This document shows positions 16,149-20,882 of a stretch of DNA of 20,882 nt, one piece after another. A program made the translations under genes and the position numbers. The DNA is from JAAAOZ01 sp964496595 (GTDB lineage Bacteria; Chloroflexota; Anaerolineae; B4-G1; SLSP01): the NCBI GenBank assembly GCA_964496595.1, contig CAZCAI010000086.1, positions 1 through 20,882 of the forward strand, written 5' to 3'. Within the stretch, counting starts at the first letter, position 1. Each line of letters begins with the position of its first letter. The notes below the pieces were generated by a model, which searched no databases, had not been told where the DNA came from, and saw only the letters and a list, made by a program, of their open reading frames with translations.

Positions 16149-17324
16149 CTATAACCACTTCTTCCCCAACCACACTCCGCCGCCGAAGGCCCCAATCACC
16201 AGCAACACCATGAGTACAGTCGATCCCGTGCGCTCAGACTCGCCGGCGGGCATAACGGGGGGAGATGGCGTCGCGCTGGGCATCGCCGTCGCAGGCGCGG
16301 ATGTGCTGGTGGGCAGCGCTGTTTCCGTCGCCGTTGGTGATGGGAACGGTGTCGCCGTCGGGGGGAGGGTTGCCGTAGGTGTCATCGTGGCCGTAGCTGT
16401 GGCTGTGGCCGTTGGCTGCGGCGGCGCGGTGGGCGGCGATGACGTCGGCTCAGGCGCCGGCGTATCCTCCGGCGCGGAGACCGGCGTGTCCATCGGCGGC
16501 GCGGGGGTGGCTGTCGGCAGCGGGGCGGGCGTCTCGTTCAGCGCGATCAAGCTGGCGTCGTCGATATAGACATCGTTGTGAATTCGAAAGACGCTGTCGA
16601 ACCAGTCGGCATAGGAGTAGGTGAAGACTGTCACGGTGCTGTTCTGGGCCGTGGCATCGACCTGGAACAATGTCCACTGATCATACGCATCCTGCTCCGG
16701 CGACCACACCACGCTGGCGGCCCAGGGATTGGCGCCGCCGGTGGGATCGATACCGATGCGCGTGTGCATCGGCGCCGGATTGTTGGACTTATCCCCGGTC
16801 GGGCAGATGTTCCACTCCCCATGCCCGGCCATACAGCCCCACGTCATCATGTAAGCCGAAAAGCGCAGCGGCGTGCCTGGCGCGATCCCGCCGACCTGTT
16901 GGTACAACCCCGCGATGTGCTGCCCGCCAAAGGTGAAATACTTTTGGGCCAGAGCGCCACTGTGTACGCGATGGGAGAACTCGGCGGCTTTGACATCGCG
17001 GAACTCCGGGCGTTTCCAATTTTCAGGCGAGGGGACGTTGGGCGGCGGCGAGTCCACGTAATAAGCCCGCCAGCCGGGACAGACCTGAACTTCCGGGATC
17101 CCATCTTGCAGGGGCCACGAGTTGATGTTCCAATCCCAGGACTCAAAATCGCCGTTGGTCAACAGATTCGTGGGATTGGACGGCTGTTGTGCCCCAACCC
17201 GCGCCACCCTCTCGCCGACGGCTGCGAAGATGAGACAGATTAACACGATGCCTTTAATCAGATGGTTGATGCTTCTTTTTGCTTTCACCTTTACTTTCCC
17301 CTTTACTTTCACTTTTGCTTGCAT
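16149..17324 (-). CDS. Secreted or membrane-anchored protein with Pro/Thr-rich stalk
   Basis: This 391-aa protein has no recognised function. A very basic N-terminus made of VK/GK repeats (3-17) precedes a hydrophobic signal segment (22-37) and likely cleavage near AQQ (45-47). A beta-sandwich-like domain follows (about 52-262), opening with NLLTNGDFESWDW and closing with NDVYIDDASLIAL. That pattern is seen in carbohydrate-binding-like domains. It has Cys82, Cys164 and Cys174. A Pro/Thr/Ala stalk (about 264-360) leads to a C-terminal TM (368-388) with a KKWL tail, so the domain is probably held outside the membrane. The ATG is supported by GGAGGG 5 nt upstream (17330-17335, minus strand). That site and the first 24 codons lie inside the 3' end of uvrA, implying coupling. 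Confidence 0.75.
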   Translation of the reverse strand: MQAKVKVKGKVKVKAKRSINHLIKGIVLICLIFAAVGERVARVGAQQPSNPTNLLTNGDFESWDWNINSWPLQDGIPEVQVCPGWRAYYVDSPPPNVPSPENWKRPEFRDVKAAEFSHRVHSGALAQKYFTFGGQHIAGLYQQVGGIAPGTPLRFSAYMMTWGCMAGHGEWNICPTGDKSNNPAPMHTRIGIDPTGGANPWAASVVWSPEQDAYDQWTLFQVDATAQNSTVTVFTYSYADWFDSVFRIHNDVYIDDASLIALNETPAPLPTATPAPPMDTPVSAPEDTPAPEPTSSPPTAPPQPTATATATATMTPTATLPPTATPFPSPTATETALPTSTSAPATAMPSATPSPPVMPAGESERTGSTVLMVLLVIGAFGGGVWLGKKWL

Positions 17325-20220
17325 GTGTGCCCTCCGATTCTCGCATCAGCCAGCGCTTGAGATATTGCCCCGTGTAGGAATGCTCGACCTGCGCCACCGC
17401 CTCCGGCGTGCCCTCGGCCACGACATGCCCGCCGGCGTCCCCGCCCTCCGGCCCCAGGTCGATGATCCAATCGGCGACCTTGACCACGTCGGGATTGTGC
17501 TCGATGACGATGACGGTATTGCCGCCCGCGACCAACTGCTGCAAGACCTGAATCAACTTATCGACATCGGCGGCGTGCAGCCCCACCGTCGGCTCGTCCA
17601 GCAGATAGAAGGTCTGTCCCGTCGAGCGCTTCGATAGCTCGCGCGAGAGCTTGACGCGCTGCGCTTCGCCGCCGGAAAGCGTCGGCGAGGGCTGCCCCAA
17701 TCGGATGTAACCCAGGCCCACCTCGCAGAGCGTGTCCAACTTGCCCACGATCTTGGGGATCGCCGCGAAGAACTCCCGCGCTTCCGTCACCGTCATATCC
17801 AGCACCTCCGCGATGTTCTTGCCCTTGTAGCGAATCTGCAAGGTCTCGCGATTGTAGCGCGTGCCGTGGCAAACATCGCAGGGAACGTAGACCTCCGGCA
17901 GGAATTGCATCTCGATGCGCAGCGTCCCCTGCCCCTGACAAGCCTCGCAGCGTCCGCCCTTGACGTTAAAGCTGAAGCGTCCCTTGTCGTAGCCGCGCAT
18001 CTTGGCCTCCGGCAGCTCCGCGAACAGCTCCCGAATCGGTGTGAAGACGCTCGTGTATGTCCCCGGATTCGAGCGCGGCGTCCGCCCGATGGGCGACTGG
18101 TCGATGTTGACGACCTTGTCGATATGCTCCACGCCTTCCAACGCCTGCATCTTGCCCGCCGGATCACGCGCGCCGTTGAGGATCTGCGCCAGGCGCTGAT
18201 AGAGCGTCTCGATGATGAGCGTGCTCTTCCCCGATCCGGAGACGCCCGTCACGCAGATGAAGCGCCCCAGCGGGAAGCGCACGTCGATCTCTTTGAGGTT
18301 GTGCTCCTGCGCGCCGCGCACGACCAGCGCCTCGCCGTTGCCATCGCGCCGCTGCTCCGGCACGGGCACCCGTCGCCGCCCGGAGAGATAGGCGCCTGTG
18401 ATGGATGCCTCGTGCGCCTCGATCTCCGCCACCGGCCCGGCGGCCACCACCTTGCCGCCGTATTCGCCCGCGCCTGGCCCCAGATCCAAGATCCAATCGG
18501 CGGCGCGGATCGTCTCCTCGTCGTGCTCGACCACGAGCACCGTGTTGCCCAGGTCGCGCATCTCCTTGAGGGTGTTGATCAGCCGGGCCGTGTCGCGCTG
18601 GTGCAGGCCGACGCTCGGCTCGTCCAGCACGTAGAGCACGCCCGTCAGCCGCGAGCCGACCTGCGTCGCCAGGCGGATGCGCTGCGCCTCGCCGCCGGAG
18701 AGCGTCGTGGCCGAGCGGCTCAGCGTGAGATAGTCCAGTCCTACATCGATCAGGAACTTCAGGCGGTCGCAGATCTCGCGGAAGGGCCGCTCGGCGATGG
18801 CGCGATTCTTGGGCGTGAGCACGCCATCGTCTAACAAATCCTCCACCCAGGCGTGAAGCTGGGCAACGGGCCAGTCGGTCAGCTCGTGGATGGGCTTCCC
18901 GGCCAGCGTGACCGCGCGCGCGACCTTGGTGAGGCGCGAGCCGTCACAGGCGGCGCACGGCGTGCGGCTCATCACGCTCTCGATCTTGCTGCGAATGTAG
19001 TCGGAATCGGTCTCCTCGTAGCGGCGGCGCAGGTTGGGGATCACGCCCTCGTAGCGGCGCTCGCCCCGCCAGACGCCGTGCACGCCCTGATGGTGCATCG
19101 GAACGCGCTCCTGCCCGCTGCCGTACAACACGATGCGGCGCTGCGCCTCCGTCAACGCCTGCCACGGCGTGTCCATCGCAATCCCATAATGGGCCGCGAC
19201 GCTGCGCAGAATGCCCCACGTGTAGCTGTCTTTGTCATTGGACATCCCGTAGGCGATGGCCTGCTCGTTCAGCGAGCGGGTGGGGTCCGGCACGATGAGG
19301 TCGGGGTCTAGCTCCAACTTGAATCCCAGCCCCTGGCAGACGGAGCACGCGCCGTGCGGACTGTTGAAGGAGAAGGTGCGCGGCTCGATCTCCGGCAGGC
19401 TGATGCCGCAGACGGGACAGGCCAGCGATTCGGAGAAGAGCACGTCGTCCTCCGGCAGCGCGGCCGGATCGGGTGAGCGCACGACCTCCACCATCATCAC
19501 GCCATCGCCCAGGCGCAGGGAGGTCTCGACGGAGTCGGTGAGGCGGCTGACGAAATCGCGATAGATGGTGCCTGTCTGCTCCTCCGGCAAGATCAGGCGA
19601 TCCACCACCGCCTCGATATCGTGCAGCTTGTAGCGATCCAACTCTGGAGTCTCTTCCAGCTCATAGACCTCGCCATCGACGCGGACGCGAACGAAGCCCA
19701 ACTTGCGCACCTCATCAAAGATGGGCTGATGATGGCCCTTGCGCCCACGCACGAGCGGCGCCAACAACTGCAACCGCGTTCGCGGCGGCATCGCCAACAC
19801 CGCATCGACGATCTCCTCCGCGCTCTGCTGGGCGACCTCGCGCCCGCATTCCGGGCAGTGGGGGACGCCGATGCGCGCGTAGAGCAGGCGCCAAAAGTCG
19901 TAGATCTCGGTCACAGTGCCGACGGTCGAGCGCGGGTTGTGGGAGACGCCCCGCTGATCAATCGCGATCGCGGGACTCAGTCCCTCAATCGATTCGACGT
20001 TGGGCTTGTCCATCTGGCCTAAAAATTGCCGCGCGTAGGAACTCAGCGACTCGATGTAGCGCCGCTGGCCCTCGGCGAAGATCGTATCGAAGGCCAGGGA
20101 GGACTTCCCCGACCCAGACAAACCGGTGATGACCACCAGTTGATTCTTCGGAATATCGACATCCAGGTTTTTGAGGTTGTGCTGTCGCGCCCCGCGAACC
20201 TGAAGTTTATCACTTGCCAT
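17254..20220 (-). CDS. uvrA: Excinuclease ABC subunit UvrA
   Basis: UvrA is the damage-recognition ATPase of nucleotide-excision repair; it dimerises and loads UvrB on lesions. This 988-aa protein shows both ATPase modules. Module 1 has Walker A GLSGSGKS (33-40), signature LSGGEAQRIRLA (507-518) and VLDEPSVGLH (531-540). Module 2 has GVSGSGKS (659-666), LSGGEAQRVKL (848-858) and LLDEPTVGLH (873-882). Zinc-finger Cys pairs are at 122/125, 268/271, 292/295, 422/425, 758/761 and 781/784. It is about 45 residues longer than E. coli UvrA, in part through a low-complexity tail (967-984, SKSESKGESKGESKKK) encoded by a 12-bp-period repeat. The ATG at 20220 follows GAGGTG (20236-20231) by 10 nt. It overlaps the next gene by 71 bp. 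Confidence 0.97.
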   Translation of the reverse strand: MASDKLQVRGARQHNLKNLDVDIPKNQLVVITGLSGSGKSSLAFDTIFAEGQRRYIESLSSYARQFLGQMDKPNVESIEGLSPAIAIDQRGVSHNPRSTVGTVTEIYDFWRLLYARIGVPHCPECGREVAQQSAEEIVDAVLAMPPRTRLQLLAPLVRGRKGHHQPIFDEVRKLGFVRVRVDGEVYELEETPELDRYKLHDIEAVVDRLILPEEQTGTIYRDFVSRLTDSVETSLRLGDGVMMVEVVRSPDPAALPEDDVLFSESLACPVCGISLPEIEPRTFSFNSPHGACSVCQGLGFKLELDPDLIVPDPTRSLNEQAIAYGMSNDKDSYTWGILRSVAAHYGIAMDTPWQALTEAQRRIVLYGSGQERVPMHHQGVHGVWRGERRYEGVIPNLRRRYEETDSDYIRSKIESVMSRTPCAACDGSRLTKVARAVTLAGKPIHELTDWPVAQLHAWVEDLLDDGVLTPKNRAIAERPFREICDRLKFLIDVGLDYLTLSRSATTLSGGEAQRIRLATQVGSRLTGVLYVLDEPSVGLHQRDTARLINTLKEMRDLGNTVLVVEHDEETIRAADWILDLGPGAGEYGGKVVAAGPVAEIEAHEASITGAYLSGRRRVPVPEQRRDGNGEALVVRGAQEHNLKEIDVRFPLGRFICVTGVSGSGKSTLIIETLYQRLAQILNGARDPAGKMQALEGVEHIDKVVNIDQSPIGRTPRSNPGTYTSVFTPIRELFAELPEAKMRGYDKGRFSFNVKGGRCEACQGQGTLRIEMQFLPEVYVPCDVCHGTRYNRETLQIRYKGKNIAEVLDMTVTEAREFFAAIPKIVGKLDTLCEVGLGYIRLGQPSPTLSGGEAQRVKLSRELSKRSTGQTFYLLDEPTVGLHAADVDKLIQVLQQLVAGGNTVIVIEHNPDVVKVADWIIDLGPEGGDAGGHVVAEGTPEAVAQVEHSYTGQYLKRWLMRESEGTHASKSESKGESKGESKKKHQPSD
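17280..17322. repeat. 12-bp-period purine-rich repeat coding in two frames
   Basis: On the minus strand GAAAGTAAAGGG (17310-17299) and GAAAGTAAAGGT (17298-17287) are tandem 12-bp units with partial units either side. One frame gives the UvrA tail SKGESKGESKKK; another gives the KVKVKGKVKVKAK start of the next protein. Confidence 0.8.
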
Positions 20221-20240
20221 AGTTATGCTTCACCTCGAGA

Positions 20241-20272
20241 CGTATTGCGTAATGCGTATTTCGTATTGCGTA
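20241..20272. repeat. GCGTA-type low-complexity repeat in the uvrA leader
   Basis: Imperfect tandem copies of GCGTATT, GCGTAAT and CGTATTT lie directly upstream of the uvrA ribosome site. The 15-mer at 20246-20260 is identical to 4504-4518 inside the lipoprotein adaptor gene, so the two belong to one repeat family. Confidence 0.7.
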
Positions 20273-20341
20273 TATTGTGCACGCTCAAATCAAGCTCCAT
20301 TCGGATCGGGGTCGCAGTGCGAAGGCCGCGCGCAAAAGCAC

Positions 20342-20370
20342 ATCATATCAGCATACGGCGCATCGCGCAA
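20342..20370 (-). promoter_or_regulatory. Candidate uvrA promoter
   Basis: On the minus strand TTGCGC (20370-20365) and TATGAT (20347-20342) are 17 bp apart. Transcription would start near 20335, about 115 nt before the uvrA ATG. No LexA-like site is recognised next to it. Confidence 0.4.
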
Positions 20371-20422
20371 GGTAACGCTTTTGCCGATAGGGTTTTCCCG
20401 TTTTTGTAACTACACTCTATTC

Positions 20423-20521
20423 GCTCTAAGCGGATTGCTAAATCCGCGCCTCTGGGGCATATTTTGAATGTGTTTTTCAGTTTGCGGAGGCAAAACGGGG
20501 ATCTAGCGATTCCCTTGGAGC
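20423..20521. repeat. Paired-hairpin repeat, loops GCTA/TAGC
   Basis: Hairpin A is GCGGATT-GCTA-AATCCGC (20430-20447) and hairpin B is GGGGATC-TAGC-GATTCCC (20497-20514), with a 49-nt spacer. The unit is bounded by GCTC and GAGC. No gene is seen in this 20221-20882 interval. Confidence 0.75.
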
Positions 20522-20654
20522 GAAAATGGGAAAGACCTATTCGCCGGAGAGCCACGGGACGCCTTCATTGTCTTGGGCGATGCGACTTGTGTCAAGCTCT
20601 CCAGCATCCAGCCATCTAGTACATCGCGGCGGAAGTCCATCCTCAGTTAGCCCC

Positions 20655-20720
20655 GCTCAGAGCGGATCGTCAGATCCGCGACTCTACGTCGGAACGGGGA
20701 ACTGACGTTCCCCTTGGAGC
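20655..20720. repeat. Paired-hairpin repeat, loops GTCA/TGAC
   Basis: Hairpin A is GCGGATC-GTCA-GATCCGC (20662-20679) and hairpin B is GGGGAAC-TGAC-GTTCCCC (20696-20713), both perfect 7-bp stems, with a 16-nt spacer. Borders GCTC and CCTTGGAGC match the copy at 20423. The loops differ from that copy but remain complementary to each other. Confidence 0.78.
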
Positions 20721-20791
20721 AAATTCAACTGGGGAATTATTTGTGCCGTGTTGTATTAGTTTCTAGCAACCAGCCTTCCAGTAACCAGTTT

Positions 20792-20882
20792 TTGACTCCC
20801 TCCCGACTTGGGATTATACTGGAATAAGAAATGGGTGCAGTTACTCTCAGTTACCAACGGGTACTCAAACATCAGAGAAGCC
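20792..20882 (+). promoter_or_regulatory. Promoter reading out of the window, possible leaderless gene start
   Basis: TTGACT (20792-20797) and TATACT (20815-20820) are 17 bp apart. An ATG at 20831 opens a frame that runs without a stop to the window edge (17 codons). It has no ribosome site, so if it is real the mRNA would be almost leaderless. The promoter is better supported than the gene. Confidence 0.45.

Noticed and set aside
16210..17243. Plus-strand frames opposite the secreted protein gene
   Set aside because: The Val/Gly/Ala-rich product is the antisense of the Pro/Thr stalk. The minus-strand frame has a signal peptide, a membrane anchor and a ribosome site.
17866..18834. 322-codon plus-strand frame opposite uvrA
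   Set aside because: UvrA is unmistakable on the other strand; the opposing frame shows no recognisable domain.
20221..20882. Short open frames in the last 660 bp
   Set aside because: They cross the hairpin repeats and the uvrA leader and have no ribosome sites or domain content. Only the edge frame at 20831 is kept, as a possibility.

Overview
The window is a GC-rich bacterial chromosome segment with eleven protein-coding genes in four transcription units. I see no RNA genes, CRISPR array or transposase. The source is probably Chloroflexota (Anaerolineae-like). The evidence is Pro/Thr-rich 'TPTPT'-type linkers beside single membrane anchors, large GAF-GAF histidine kinases with a polytopic N-terminus, duplicated HlyD-like adaptors with an 8-TM FtsX permease, and many short palindromic or tandem repeats between genes. 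This assignment is inference from style, not from a marker gene.

Layout. (1) 141-7092, plus strand: a five-gene ABC export operon (MacB/LolCDE-like). It holds two ATPases, the second fused to a cyclic-nucleotide-binding-like domain with a degraded phosphate-binding motif, then an 8-TM FtsX-type permease and two paralogous HlyD-type adaptors, one a lipoprotein and one with a classical signal peptide. A sigma70-like promoter has a perfect palindrome over the predicted transcription start, and the operon ends in an intrinsic terminator. (2) 7163-8998, minus strand: an SLC13/DASS-type permease with two internal TrkA-C (RCK_C) domains, convergent with the ABC operon. (3) 9404-16097, plus strand: a membrane-anchored TPR protein followed by two tandem paralogous membrane GAF-GAF histidine kinases with no response regulator alongside. 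(4) 20370-16149, minus strand: uvrA followed by a secreted or anchored protein with a Pro/Thr-rich stalk. The two genes overlap by 71 bp across a 12-bp-period repeat read in two frames.

How the genes work together. Unit 1 is a self-contained envelope efflux or extraction machine, probably controlled by a repressor at the 170-186 palindrome. Unit 3 looks like an envelope sensory module whose regulators lie elsewhere. uvrA is nucleotide-excision repair housekeeping; its link with the secreted protein looks positional only.

The most unusual non-coding signal is a repeat seen three times (9254-9297, 20423-20521, 20655-20720). Each copy is a pair of hairpins whose tetraloops are complementary to one another. 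Two copies have GCTA/TAGC and the third has GTCA/TGAC, so the loops co-vary. Other short repeats with 21-bp or 12-bp period sit at gene boundaries, and two of them are translated.
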